Positions 27,828-37,267 of a stretch of 64,000 bases of DNA are shown here, in pieces (position 1 is the first letter of the stretch; each line of letters opens with the position of its first letter). The translations under genes and the position numbers were made by a program. The stretch is from assembly GCA_002070945.1 (NCBI GenBank), contig MWEG01000107.1, positions 19,516 through 83,515 on the forward strand, written 5' to 3'. Below the pieces are notes generated by a model that saw only the letters and a list, made by a program, of their open reading frames with translations, searched no databases and was not told where the DNA came from. This DNA is from Lentisphaerae bacterium ADurb.Bin082. Its GTDB lineage: Bacteria > Verrucomicrobiota > Lentisphaeria > Oligosphaerales > Oligosphaeraceae.

Positions 27828-30101
27828 TTACGGTTCAACCAGGAGGATGCGGTCGATCCAGATGTACTCCGGCTCTTCCGTGCCAGGGTAGAACTGCGGT
27901 CCGGATAACTTTGCCGAAACCCAGATGTCGTAGGTGTTGCCAATCAGCTGGGGGAGTCCGGTCTGCAACTTCGTGGTCCAAGCCCGGGAAGTGTAGACAT
28001 AGCCGTCCCTGGGTATGGTCACCCTGCCCAGTTCGTACCAGTTGTAGCCCTGCTTCTGTGGAGGCTTTTCAAACGTCTTCGAGATTAGGGTCTTCCTGGC
28101 GCCCTGATCGTAAAAGCCAATCGCGAACGGCAGGTTGTAGTAGTGGCTTTCCTTGACAGACGTGCGGAAGGCATGGCCGCAGGGGCTTTCCGGGTCAGCT
28201 ATGAATGATATGGCCTTGGTGGAGTGGTTTTCAAAGAAGCCGGCGTTGAAATCGTAGAACGACCGACCGCGGAAGGCCTCTGGCACCGAACCGGGGGGCA
28301 AAGTCGGTGTTGTAGACCGAGCCAGCTCAGCGTTGACAGCGTCCATGGCGCCCTTCCCGGCGGCAGCGTAGCGTTCGACCCACGCTGGCCAGGATTCCTG
28401 CAAGCGCTGGGCTGCGCTGCGGGAATCCAGGATGCTTTTGATGTCTTTGATCGTGCCGTCCTTGGCGCGATAGCAGAGTTCGGCGCCTTGGCGCCTGGTG
28501 GTGAGGCGGTCAAGGCCGTTGCGGGCGCGGCGCACTCGGGAGAACAGCAGCGCGTCGTTGCGCACAGCGGCTTCGGCCTTATCCAAGATAGCTTGCGCGG
28601 CAGCAACGTCCTCGTCAGCGAGGAATTGGAAGGAGCCGATGTTCGGGAACCAGCGAACCACGCCGTTATTGCGTTTGCGGGCGTCGTCAACCAACTGGCG
28701 ATAGGCTAGGATGTGCGGCCCTGCCGCGCCGTAGTAGCGGTCCATGAACAGGTTGATCAAGGCGTTCACATCCTGGTCAGGATCCTCGAACAGCTTTGTT
28801 TCCAAGAAGATTTTCAACTCATACATATCAGCCATATGTGGACGCTCGTGTTCCCAGAACACACCGCTGACATTGTTGGCCCGGTAGTGCCGATAGAGGT
28901 CGCCATAGTAGAATTCGCTGGCAAACGGGAAGCCGGTGAGGCCGCGGGTGAAGGTGATGGCGTAATCCCAGATGAACAGGTGATCAGCGTAGTTCTTCCA
29001 TTGCTCGACAAATTCCTTGAAGACCTTGTTTTCCTCTTCGAGGATGGACGCCGCCTGGTTGGTGAGGGTGTCGGTCAGCTTGACGACGACGTTGGAGGCG
29101 GCGCGGATGCCGCCCTTGGGCGGCGGCTCGCTGTAGTGGTAGGCCAGGGTGCTGATGTAGATTTGCGGGTGCGTCTTGGCGACTTCGCCAGCCAGCCAGT
29201 TGATGAAGGTCAAGTACAGGCCGGAATGCTCGTGTTTTTCCACGAAGGCCATGCATTTGTCACATTCGCAGTATTTGCGGTTGTCGTTTTGGGACACGTC
29301 GTAGATGCGCGGCGCTGGTACGCCTTCGGCCTTGGCTTTTTCTTCGCCTTGGCGGATGTATTCAAGCAGGCTGTTCAGAAAGATCGGCTTCAGGGCTTCG
29401 TTAGTCAGGCAGAGCTGGCCTTTGGTCTGGCCGCCGACTCGCTGGCCGCCGACCAAGGAGAAGAATTCTGGATTACTGTCAAGATATTCGGCGGTTGGGA
29501 CGTATCTGTCAAAGGTGTGGCAATGGTAGGGCGGGCCGTAATTGAAGGAACCGCCGTAAGCAGCCGGAATCGGCACGTCGCCGCTGCGGTTGAGGCGGAC
29601 GCGGACAGCGAACTGCACCTTGTCCGCCGGATAGTTCGTGCGGTAGATGTCGCGATACAGGAAGGCCGGTTTGCCGGACTTGTTCAGGGCGGGCAGTTCC
29701 AGGGCGCTTGGCGTTGGTACGTAGTCTTCGAATTCGCTCCACCAGTGGATGTCACAGAAGTCTTCCAGGAAGTGGTAGACGGCATAGAGCGCGCCCCGGG
29801 TGCCGCCGCCGTTGAGCAGGACTTGGTTGCCAAAGGATTTGATGTGCCATTGCTCCTCAGGCAGCTGGGTGGAGAGCAGGTTGTTGGCTTTGGCCAGCTC
29901 GGTGTCGCCGACTTGGAAGACGATGTTCTTCTGGCCGCCGATGATCAGGTCGCCGTTGATGCGCCGGCCGAGATAATCCCGCAGCTCTTGCATGGCTGTG
30001 GCCTCGTGCGGCAGCGGCGCGGCCGGGCCGGCGATGCGGTAGGTCTGAGCCGAGGCCGCACCCAGAATAATCAGACAAAAGCAGAATAGCAGGTTGCGCA
30101 T
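27828..30101 (-). CDS. secreted DUF4838 protein
   Basis: The ATG at 30101 gives a 757-residue protein with a signal peptide (MRNLLFCFCLIILGAASAQ) and AAGGAG upstream; 67 extra open codons before it are not used. The N-terminal small domain (MQELRDYLGRRINGDLIIGG) and the barrel with N-D-x-x-x-x-C-x-C-x-x-C near 272-285 match the other DUF4838 proteins in the window. It also shares the motif PEFFSLVGGQRVGGQTKGQL with the 693-residue paralogue (there PEFFSLVGGKRIKQNDGGQL), so these two are close paralogues. The C-terminal part is a beta-rich domain of unknown type. It is followed 99 bp later by another secreted glycosidase-like gene. Secreted glycan hydrolysis is inferred. Confidence 0.75.
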   Translation of the reverse strand: MRNLLFCFCLIILGAASAQTYRIAGPAAPLPHEATAMQELRDYLGRRINGDLIIGGQKNIVFQVGDTELAKANNLLSTQLPEEQWHIKSFGNQVLLNGGGTRGALYAVYHFLEDFCDIHWWSEFEDYVPTPSALELPALNKSGKPAFLYRDIYRTNYPADKVQFAVRVRLNRSGDVPIPAAYGGSFNYGPPYHCHTFDRYVPTAEYLDSNPEFFSLVGGQRVGGQTKGQLCLTNEALKPIFLNSLLEYIRQGEEKAKAEGVPAPRIYDVSQNDNRKYCECDKCMAFVEKHEHSGLYLTFINWLAGEVAKTHPQIYISTLAYHYSEPPPKGGIRAASNVVVKLTDTLTNQAASILEEENKVFKEFVEQWKNYADHLFIWDYAITFTRGLTGFPFASEFYYGDLYRHYRANNVSGVFWEHERPHMADMYELKIFLETKLFEDPDQDVNALINLFMDRYYGAAGPHILAYRQLVDDARKRNNGVVRWFPNIGSFQFLADEDVAAAQAILDKAEAAVRNDALLFSRVRRARNGLDRLTTRRQGAELCYRAKDGTIKDIKSILDSRSAAQRLQESWPAWVERYAAAGKGAMDAVNAELARSTTPTLPPGSVPEAFRGRSFYDFNAGFFENHSTKAISFIADPESPCGHAFRTSVKESHYYNLPFAIGFYDQGARKTLISKTFEKPPQKQGYNWYELGRVTIPRDGYVYTSRAWTTKLQTGLPQLIGNTYDIWVSAKLSGPQFYPGTEEPEYIWIDRILLVEP

Positions 30102-30380
30102 TTTTTCTCCTTGGGTTAAAACAATGGGAAGGTATGGAGGCAGAAGTGAAAAGACGTCAGAGATAGTATAATCTACTTTGTTCAATATACACCTTTTTTT
30201 CAGCGGCGACACGCGGATTTTGAGCCAGTGTACGCTTTTCTGCCGTTGCTGAATACGCTGGCAATTCAGCCGTGCGAATTTGCAAAGCGGTGAAAACAGC
30301 ACATTTTATTGAGATTGCCTTTTGGATGCCATGCTGCGGTGCGTAACAGCGATGTATGCCATAGAATTGAGGAGAAAACG

Positions 30381-31166
30381 ATGAAGCGAAGCGTAAGTTT
30401 TGTTATTCTGTTGTTGGCGGTTGGGTTGTGTTCTTGTCGTACTGTGCCGATATCGTCGCGGCGGCAATTGTTGTTGAGCAGCGACGCTGAAGAGCAACAG
30501 CTCGGGGCGACGGCATACGCGGAGTATAAGAAAGAATACCCTGTTTCCAGGAATCGCGTGCAGGTCGATGCCTTGAACCGGGTCGGTCAGGCGATTCAGA
30601 AAGTTGCGCAGAGGGACGACTACAAGTGGGAGTTCACGGTGCTGGAAAGCGAGACTGCGAATGCCTTCTGCCTGCCTGGCGGCAAAGTCGCGGTCTATAG
30701 CGGCATTTTCCAATTCATTGACAATGACGCAGAATTGGCGACCGTAGTGTCGCACGAAGTCGCTCATGCGTTGGCTCGGCATGGCGGTGAACGCATGAGT
30801 TGGGCCGCCATGCAGCAGCTGGGTTCGCTTGGCTTGAAAAATGCCGGCGCCGGGCCTATCGCCGAAGCGGTCTACGGCTATGGCACCCAGCTGGGAGTGA
30901 TGCTTCCATTCAGCCGAAAACATGAAAATGAAGCCGATGCCATTGGTCTGATTCTCATGGCCAAGGCCGGCTACCATCCAGCCGCCGCTATTTCCTTTTG
31001 GAAAAAGTTCGGCGGCGACCGCGCGCCATCGCTGATTGAGCAGTGGGTGTCAACGCATCCTGGCGGGCCTGAACGTGTGGCCAAACTGCATGAACTCCAA
31101 CCCCAGGCCATGGAAGTCTATAATCAAGCGCCGGTGAAATACGGCCTGGGCAAGAAACTTAAGTGA
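30381..31166 (+). CDS. M48-family zinc metalloprotease lipoprotein
   Basis: The 261-residue protein starts at the ATG at 30381 (GAGGAG upstream). A hydrophobic leader ends in GLCSC, a plausible lipobox. The zinc site is H125-E-V-A-H129 with Glu184 (ENEADAIG) as third ligand, the standard M48 arrangement. The size and lipoprotein leader match LoiP/BepA-type proteases that act on outer-membrane protein quality in the periplasm. The gene stands alone between a divergent DUF4838 gene and a downstream secreted protein 55 bp away. Family and catalysis are firm; the periplasmic role is from the family. Confidence 0.9.
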   Translation: MKRSVSFVILLLAVGLCSCRTVPISSRRQLLLSSDAEEQQLGATAYAEYKKEYPVSRNRVQVDALNRVGQAIQKVAQRDDYKWEFTVLESETANAFCLPGGKVAVYSGIFQFIDNDAELATVVSHEVAHALARHGGERMSWAAMQQLGSLGLKNAGAGPIAEAVYGYGTQLGVMLPFSRKHENEADAIGLILMAKAGYHPAAAISFWKKFGGDRAPSLIEQWVSTHPGGPERVAKLHELQPQAMEVYNQAPVKYGLGKKLK

Positions 31167-31221
31167 ACAGCCGTTAAATGCATTCACGCGCAGCGGCAAT
31201 CAACCCCTGAGGAGTACAGGC

Positions 31222-34164
31222 ATGCGACATGGTTTCATTTGGACGATGGCTGCGATCCTGGGAGTCAGCGCGGCAGCTGCCCTTGACTTCGACCCCGGCG
31301 GGTTTTCCGTCCACATCGCCCCAGGTGGGCTTGGCGCCAGGACGGCCGAAGAGACGAACATCACCATCCGAGCGTTCCCGGCCGCGTTTTTGGACAACCA
31401 ATTTGCCTTGAGTCAGAGCCAGCCCGGCGTGCTTCGGCTGGCTTTCAATAATGAGCCCGAAGTCAAAATTGGCAAGCTGACCGCCTTCTTGGAGCTGCCG
31501 AAAGCGATCCAGCTAGTCGGCCTTGGTCGCAATCAGACGTTGCTCAGCCAGGAGCCGGTCGGCGACCTGGTTCGCCTCGCCATTGACGCCGCGCCCGCCC
31601 GGGGCACCATCACTGCCAAGGGCTACAATATCTTCGGTGCTCTGGCAGTGATGCTGACGACCGACGCTGCCCCAGGCAGCAAATGGCAGGGCGCATACTG
31701 GCTGACCCACGACCGCTATGTCTCGCCACGCCTGCCCTTGACTTTTACGGTCATTCCGACGATTCGCAGCAAACAGCCGAAGCGTTTTGAGACCGGCGTC
31801 CATTTCACTGACAATTGCATCAACTTCGAGGGTGCGCCGCTGGAAAGCTATGCGCAGTTTTACGCTGAAACCGGCTGCAATGCCGCTATGATCGTGCCTG
31901 GCGCCATGTCGCAGAAACTGCGGTCTATGGGCGTGATTCGCTACTATCAACCCTCAGGATGGCTTGTCAACGGCTACATGATTGGCAAGCCACCCCGACC
32001 TGACAACGTCAAATTCCAGTACAAGGACGGCACTCTGGCCGGCAACGGCGTCTGTCCGACCGTCATTTACCGGAAGGAAGAGCCCTATTTCAGCGCCAAC
32101 CTGGCGGCGCCGTTGCGCAAGGTTTTGGTGGAAGACCGTTCGACCGATCATTTCCTGTGCAACTGGGAGCCGTTCATGTTCGATTTCAAGGGCTGCTTCT
32201 GCACCCGCTGCCAGAAGGACTTTGGGACGTTTGCCAAGTTGACGCCAGCCCAGGTGGCCGAGGTCTGGCCAGGTACTGTCACCGAAAAATACCGGGACCA
32301 GTGGATTGACTTCCGCGCCTGGCAGAACGCCCAGCTGGTTGTGACCATTGAGCAAACCGTCAATGCGATGGGCAAGGAAATCGGCATCGACGCACATTTC
32401 GCGCCGGAAGTCCACATCAAGTCCATCACCCGGCTCTGGGATACCTCGGCCTCCTTGCGCCAATACGCCACCATGGCGTATGCTGACCAGATTCCCTTGC
32501 TTAATGCCTGGGGCCCCTATCCCTGGCAGACGGTCATGCAGCCCTACAGCTACGTGCGCGGCTATAACCTCTCGACGCATTGCCTGACGCGCGATTCCGT
32601 TGATTACATCCGCGAACAGATTCCGGCGGCAAAGCGGCCGCGTCTGCTGGGCTTCCCACACGGCTTGCAGACCAATTTGTGGACTACGGAGCCGGAGTCC
32701 ATGGCCATCGACATTCTCACCTATTTCCTCAACGAATACGACGGCCAGCTGGTGTATGCGTTCCCCAAAGGCTATGACGCTCGCTACTGGCGGGCACTCG
32801 CCGAGGCCAATCGCGCCATTGCCGCCTTTGAGGATTTCACCCTGGACGGCGTCGTTGGCAAAGGCCACCAAATCGCGGCTGTGACGCCTTATCCGCAACC
32901 CTCGCCGCGTTTTCTGAAAGCGCCCTGCGGCGGCATTGACGCCGAGAAGTGGTCTGGCGCCTCTATGCTCCAGTCTTGGGAATACCGCCTCGGTGAACGT
33001 CGGTTGATCGCAATCGCCAACTACTGGCAACGCGGCGAATGTTTTGCCCGCTTGTCATTTACCGATTTGGACGACAAGGCCAGCTATGCCTTGCTGGAGC
33101 CGCTGCAACGCCGCATCTACGGCACGGGCCAAGGCGGCCGGGTTCTGACGGGCGCGATGCTCCGTGACGGCGTCACCATCCACATCGGCGCTCAGCGCGT
33201 CGTTTTTCTGGTGCTGGCGCTCGCCACCTCGGCCGACCTGGCAGTGGTGCGGCCAGCCGATGTGGCGGCCGTTCAGGCTGAACGCCTGGCCAGCATCAAG
33301 AAGGCCTTTGCCGCCGAAGGCGTCGAACTCAGCCTGGGCGATTTCCAGAAGAGCTTTCAAGCCATGACCAGTGTTTCCGGAGGCGGCTTTGAACTGAAGC
33401 GGGTCGCGTCAGCCGACTTGAAGCGTGACATCTTGCAGGTGCGCTCCGCTCTCCAAGTGCTGGACATTGACGTCCTCGGCGGCGGTCGCGTGCGTTCCTG
33501 GAACGTCCAAGGCGTGGAGATGGTTAACCGGGACGAGACTTCCGGCCTGGCTGTCGATGGCTTCTGGCATCCAGCCAAAGTACTCACCGAGCCGTTGATG
33601 CTGGACAAGGCCGAGGTGAAAGACGGGCGCGCGGTCATCGCCATGCGCCTGCCGGCTATTGGCGGACTCCCTGGACTGGAATTGCGCAAGACTATTGTCA
33701 TTGATGGAAGCCAGCCAGCGTTTACAGTCCAGACGACGCTGCACAACGGCGGCGCAGCACCGCTGGAATTTTCGCATCGCTATCATAACATGGTCGCGGC
33801 CCTGGAGGTGCGTGACGGCGCTGCTGGAACCGCTGCTTTCCAGGGCGCCAAGCCAGCGGTATTCCGCCGCGAATTCGTCCGCCAGATGTTCACGATGGCC
33901 GGTGTGCCGGCTGATACTCTGCTCAGCAAGGCTTTTGACATGGGTAAAATGACTGCGATAGACGCCGCTGAAGTGGTGTTTTCTGCGCCGTGGCAGACTA
34001 TGTCGCTGTGCGCTTCGCTGCCGTCCCGCGACTTGTATTCCGTCGTGTTCTGGGACAGCCAGGCCATGCCCTGTCCGACGTTTGAGCCGATCCATCGCCG
34101 CGTGACCCTCCAGCCAGGCCAGGATTGGCAGACGGAAATGCGCTGGAGCGCCAACGCCAAGTGA
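31222..34164 (+). CDS. large secreted barrel-type protein, probable glycosidase
   Basis: This 980-residue protein has a signal peptide (MRHGFIWTMAAILGVSAAAA) and GAGGAG as ribosome site. The first 180 residues are beta-rich. The barrel-like part runs from about 190 to 560 and includes CNWEPFMFDFKGCFCTRCQK, in which a Glu follows a strand and a C-x-C-x-x-C cluster comes right after. The same kind of cluster is seen in the DUF4838 proteins and in GH42-type barrels. The C-terminal half resembles a beta-galactosidase small-domain or jelly-roll region (ELRKTIVIDGSQPAFTVQTT). I do not recognise a numbered family. It sits alone on the plus strand and converges on the ceramidase-like gene. Confidence 0.55.
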   Translation: MRHGFIWTMAAILGVSAAAALDFDPGGFSVHIAPGGLGARTAEETNITIRAFPAAFLDNQFALSQSQPGVLRLAFNNEPEVKIGKLTAFLELPKAIQLVGLGRNQTLLSQEPVGDLVRLAIDAAPARGTITAKGYNIFGALAVMLTTDAAPGSKWQGAYWLTHDRYVSPRLPLTFTVIPTIRSKQPKRFETGVHFTDNCINFEGAPLESYAQFYAETGCNAAMIVPGAMSQKLRSMGVIRYYQPSGWLVNGYMIGKPPRPDNVKFQYKDGTLAGNGVCPTVIYRKEEPYFSANLAAPLRKVLVEDRSTDHFLCNWEPFMFDFKGCFCTRCQKDFGTFAKLTPAQVAEVWPGTVTEKYRDQWIDFRAWQNAQLVVTIEQTVNAMGKEIGIDAHFAPEVHIKSITRLWDTSASLRQYATMAYADQIPLLNAWGPYPWQTVMQPYSYVRGYNLSTHCLTRDSVDYIREQIPAAKRPRLLGFPHGLQTNLWTTEPESMAIDILTYFLNEYDGQLVYAFPKGYDARYWRALAEANRAIAAFEDFTLDGVVGKGHQIAAVTPYPQPSPRFLKAPCGGIDAEKWSGASMLQSWEYRLGERRLIAIANYWQRGECFARLSFTDLDDKASYALLEPLQRRIYGTGQGGRVLTGAMLRDGVTIHIGAQRVVFLVLALATSADLAVVRPADVAAVQAERLASIKKAFAAEGVELSLGDFQKSFQAMTSVSGGGFELKRVASADLKRDILQVRSALQVLDIDVLGGGRVRSWNVQGVEMVNRDETSGLAVDGFWHPAKVLTEPLMLDKAEVKDGRAVIAMRLPAIGGLPGLELRKTIVIDGSQPAFTVQTTLHNGGAAPLEFSHRYHNMVAALEVRDGAAGTAAFQGAKPAVFRREFVRQMFTMAGVPADTLLSKAFDMGKMTAIDAAEVVFSAPWQTMSLCASLPSRDLYSVVFWDSQAMPCPTFEPIHRRVTLQPGQDWQTEMRWSANAK

Positions 34165-34247
34165 CTGCGAGTGCGGACGTATGACACTGTTTTCAATAGG
34201 GTTTTTCTTGGGTTTGCGAAAAAACAGGTCTCGGGCGTTAGTTCACC

Positions 34248-35726
34248 CTAAGTGTTGTCCTGGCGGCTTAGGCTGACGAGGATTTTCTGGGCTGTGTCGA
34301 GGTAGATTTGCTCCCATTCCGGGGCGAGGAAGCATTCGGTCACTTCATAGCCGCCAGCTGGATAATCCTTGGCTGGTGCGCCGTAGTGCATATAGCCGTT
34401 TGAATATGCCGCCATGTAGGTCTTGGCCAGGGGGGATTGCTTCTTGACGCTCAGGCCGATTTCAGTTAAGGCCTCGGCCGGGCAGCTGATCAGGGCCGCG
34501 TCGCCAATGCGCAGACCCAGGATTTCCGCCTCAATGCTGGTTTCCCCAGACTGCTCGTTGATGTGCAGGTGCCGGAAATAAGTCGCGATGCGGTCTTGGA
34601 TGCGAGCCAGTTTTTCCATGGCTCTGACGTTGGCGATGTATTTGTCCAGGTTTCGGCGATTGACGCGGTCGAGTTCAGTCAGTCCATTCAGGCTGAGGTC
34701 TTTTTCCCGGAGATAGCGGTATGTGTCTGCCGAGGGGTGTTCCGGGTCCAGCCGGGACGCGAGGTAGGCTGGGATAAAGCTCTTCAGGTTCATGGTCGTG
34801 TAGCGCAAGGAGTTCAGCAGTTCCTGCTGCTCCTGCCGCAATTCCGCCACTCGCTCTGGAATGTCCTGCCGCCTGGGGAAACGCACGGTCGCGGCGGCGA
34901 CATTGACGTCGGTCGGGCCTGGTTTGATCTGGCGCCAGGCTCGGATGGTACTCAGAGCCAGCGTTACGCCCACTGGTTCGGAGCTGCGTGGGCCGGTGAA
35001 GTCCTTGTTGAGCATTTCAATGATGTCGCCCCCTGCGCCTTGCAGAAACATCGCCTGCACGCCTTGGCCGAGGATGTCCTCAATCGTTCGGCACGCGAAG
35101 CCGGGAAATCCGGCGGTGACGCGGCCGTCCGGCACGCCGATCAGGGGATGGCAGGCGTAGTTGAACAGCACTGCCAGGGGGCGTCCGTCCAGGCGGTCAA
35201 AGCGGAAGACGCCGATTTCCGGGTCGACTGGGCCGAGGCTGGCGACGTCGTCGTCTGGCGGACTCGGGTTGGTGTGTCGTATTGTCCAGGCGCGGCCGTT
35301 GTTTAGGCGCAGGGTGCGGTTGAACACAATGCGCTCTTCGGAACCGGAACCGGCGCCGAAGACGACGGGCGTCAGCTGGTTTGCGGCTTGTGCTGCGGCT
35401 TTGAAGGTCTGCTCCAGGACAGCGTCTTCAGCCCGCAGCATGGGCCCGGCCGTATGCGTGTGCGAGGCATTGACCAGGATGTTGCGGGCCGGAATGCCCA
35501 GCTGCGCCTGCATGCGTTCACGTAATCGAGGGAGGAAGTCGTCGCTTAAATCGCAGATGCCGCCGATGGCGACAGCGTCCATAGCAATGATCGCGATGCG
35601 CGTGGCGCCGCTACTGAGCATCAGGACCCGGGCATACAGGGGGTCGTGGAGTTTTCCCGGCAGAAGGGTGCCGATTTCACTTCGGCCAATGCCGGCCATA
35701 AGCTGAGAGTGTGTGTTGTTGACCAT
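34248..35726 (-). CDS. neutral/alkaline non-lysosomal ceramidase-like hydrolase
   Basis: The ATG at 35726 has AAGGTGAA upstream and gives 492 residues; 23 earlier open codons are not needed. The N-terminal half matches the neutral ceramidase core: GIGRSEIGTLLPGKLHDPLY, then VNASHTHTAGP, the conserved motif that contributes zinc-binding and catalytic residues, then FNYACHPLIG and FPGFACRTIE. No signal peptide is visible, which differs from secreted ceramidases. In Planctomycetota and Lentisphaerota this fold is widespread, and many members probably cleave other amides, so ceramide is not certain. It starts 26 bp after the stop of the AEC transporter on the same strand, suggesting that the transporter imports or exports its substrate or product. 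Confidence 0.75.
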   Translation of the reverse strand: MVNNTHSQLMAGIGRSEIGTLLPGKLHDPLYARVLMLSSGATRIAIIAMDAVAIGGICDLSDDFLPRLRERMQAQLGIPARNILVNASHTHTAGPMLRAEDAVLEQTFKAAAQAANQLTPVVFGAGSGSEERIVFNRTLRLNNGRAWTIRHTNPSPPDDDVASLGPVDPEIGVFRFDRLDGRPLAVLFNYACHPLIGVPDGRVTAGFPGFACRTIEDILGQGVQAMFLQGAGGDIIEMLNKDFTGPRSSEPVGVTLALSTIRAWRQIKPGPTDVNVAAATVRFPRRQDIPERVAELRQEQQELLNSLRYTTMNLKSFIPAYLASRLDPEHPSADTYRYLREKDLSLNGLTELDRVNRRNLDKYIANVRAMEKLARIQDRIATYFRHLHINEQSGETSIEAEILGLRIGDAALISCPAEALTEIGLSVKKQSPLAKTYMAAYSNGYMHYGAPAKDYPAGGYEVTECFLAPEWEQIYLDTAQKILVSLSRQDNT

Positions 35727-35752
35727 GGGTTCACCTTGTAGGCGTTGTTGTT

Positions 35753-36724
35753 TCACCCCAGCGCTGCCATCCAGAAAGGCACGGTCAGAATGCAAGCCAC
35801 TGTCGTGAGCAGCACTGAGGCCGCTGCGAAGTCGGTGTCAGCGTGGTAGATTTCACTGAGGGCGACGCTGGCGACGGAACAGGGCATGACTGCAATCAGA
35901 AGGATGATGAAGCGCGATTCTGACCCTAACGGCAGCGCCCATAGCAACAGCGGCGCCGCGATGGCTGGAATTACGATCAGCCGGAGGAGCAGCAGCCAGA
36001 ATTGCAACGGCTGGCTGAGGTTGCGGATGCGCAGGGTGGCCATGCGGCTGCCAGCGATAAGCATGGCCAGGGGAACAGTCGCTGCCCCGAGCGTCTCGCC
36101 GACAGAAATCAGCGCGCGCCAGCTTTCCAGCCATAGGCTGTTCTCGGCAAAGGTGAGGGGAACGACCTCGCGGAAAGCCAGGACGACAATCGAAAGCAGA
36201 ATCGCCAGCATCGGTGCGCTGAGCAGTTTTTTCAAGTCGCCGAGGCGGAAGGACGCGCCGGTGAGAGCCAGAATCCCAAACGTCCAGACGCCGATTTCCG
36301 AGCCGATGGATGACAGGGCCAATTTCCCCAATCCAGTTTCCGGCCAGAAGACCAGCACCAGCGGCAAGGGCAGGAATACGTAATTGGTGAGCGAACACTG
36401 AAAATGGAACATTCGCCGGGTCGCGCTTTCGTAGCCGCGGCTGAGAAATGAGAACAGGAAGCCGCAGCAGTAGCCAAGGGCGATGATCAGGAACGCCCCG
36501 ACTGGCAAGACCCATTCGGCCATGATGCCCTGCAGGGTGAATTTACTGACCAGGGAGGCGAAGATAGCGGCCGGATACAGCAGACTGGTGACCAGCATGG
36601 ACATGCGGCGCGTGCTGTCGTCGTTAAGGAAGTCGCGGCGACGGGCGTAATACCCCGCAGCCAGCATCAGGCAGATGGCGAACAGGCGGACAAAGATGAC
36701 GCCGAATTGCTGGGAAAAACTCAT
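35753..36724 (-). CDS. AEC-family (auxin efflux carrier-like) transporter
   Basis: The 323-residue protein consists of about ten hydrophobic segments in two groups of five around a central loop near residues 150-175, as in AEC transporters. Typical features are the first segment FVRLFAICLMLAAGYYARRR, the N-rich helix break SLTNYVFLPLPLVLVFWPE and the last segment ASVLLTTVACILTVPFW. The family exports or imports carboxylates and related compounds in the inner membrane. The ATG at 36724 is followed directly by the first membrane segment; AGGAACC lies 11 bases upstream. It forms a two-gene operon with the ceramidase-like hydrolase. Confidence 0.8.
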   Translation of the reverse strand: MSFSQQFGVIFVRLFAICLMLAAGYYARRRDFLNDDSTRRMSMLVTSLLYPAAIFASLVSKFTLQGIMAEWVLPVGAFLIIALGYCCGFLFSFLSRGYESATRRMFHFQCSLTNYVFLPLPLVLVFWPETGLGKLALSSIGSEIGVWTFGILALTGASFRLGDLKKLLSAPMLAILLSIVVLAFREVVPLTFAENSLWLESWRALISVGETLGAATVPLAMLIAGSRMATLRIRNLSQPLQFWLLLLRLIVIPAIAAPLLLWALPLGSESRFIILLIAVMPCSVASVALSEIYHADTDFAAASVLLTTVACILTVPFWMAALG

Positions 36725-36870
36725 AAATGGGTGGTTCCTGGAAACGTATGGACAGAAGAGGTCAGAAAAGCGTAATTGGGTTTTTAGCGAGGGAGGCAAG
36801 GGCAGACGAATGTCGAGGCATTAAGGTAATCGGAGGTTGCCGAGCTGGCAAGTGGGCAGGGGTGAAAACA

Positions 36871-36961
36871 AGGGGCGAACGGCGAGGGGCGAGAGACAGT
36901 TGTTTTATCCGCAGATTACGCTGATGACGCAGATTTTTTTAGGGTGTGTTGTACGGGGAAA
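36871..36961. repeat. dispersed repeat with CGCAGATTACGCTGATGACG core, copy 1
   Basis: GGGGCGA units lead into TTGTTTTATCCGCAGATTAC and then GCAGATTTTTT and GTTGTACGGGGAAA. The copy at 46429-46502 is nearly the same but lacks one internal GCAGATTACGCTGAT-like unit. Confidence 0.75.
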
Positions 36962-36976
36962 TTAGCTGGCAGTGGC

Positions 36977-37111
36977 AGAAACGTAAAAGCGTGAAACATA
37001 CGGCAGCCTAAAGGCTGTACTACATACTGCAAGCTGAAGCTTGAACTACATGCTCGTGCATGCGAGGTACATACTGCAAGTTTAAGCTTGAACTACATGC
37101 GATGTGACCGC
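36977..37111. repeat. GTAG-hairpin REP-like cluster
   Basis: At least three hairpins: CAGCCTAAAGGCTG followed by TACTAC, CAAGCTGAAGCTTGAACTAC, and CAAGTTTAAGCTTGAACTAC. The rest of the 543-bp gap before the FAH gene holds the repeat copy at 36871-36961 and a possible promoter. Confidence 0.75.
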
Positions 37112-37122
37112 GCTGTCCTGGT

Positions 37123-37151
37123 TTGACCGGTATGTGAGCCGCCATTACATT
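37123..37151 (+). promoter_or_regulatory. possible promoter of the FAH-ABM operon
   Basis: TTGACC and TACATT are separated by 17 bases, about 117 bp before the FAH start. Confidence 0.4.
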
Positions 37152-37267
37152 AAACAGGATAACACATCAAGGGCTGGTCATTCACTCCGCCGGCTTGAGG
37201 TTGCGGTTTTCTCCCCGTGCGCCAGGCCGTCATAAACAAGAACACGTCACGAGAACAGGCACTATCT

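Noticed and set aside
28713..30089. Plus-strand ORF of 458 codons opposite the third DUF4838 gene
   Set aside because: The opposite strand encodes a clear DUF4838 protein with leader and ribosome site; this frame is an antisense shadow.
30165..30172. TATACT/TATAAT boxes on opposite strands between the DUF4838 and M48 genes
   Set aside because: Neither has a convincing -35 box at 16-18 bases, so no promoter was called.
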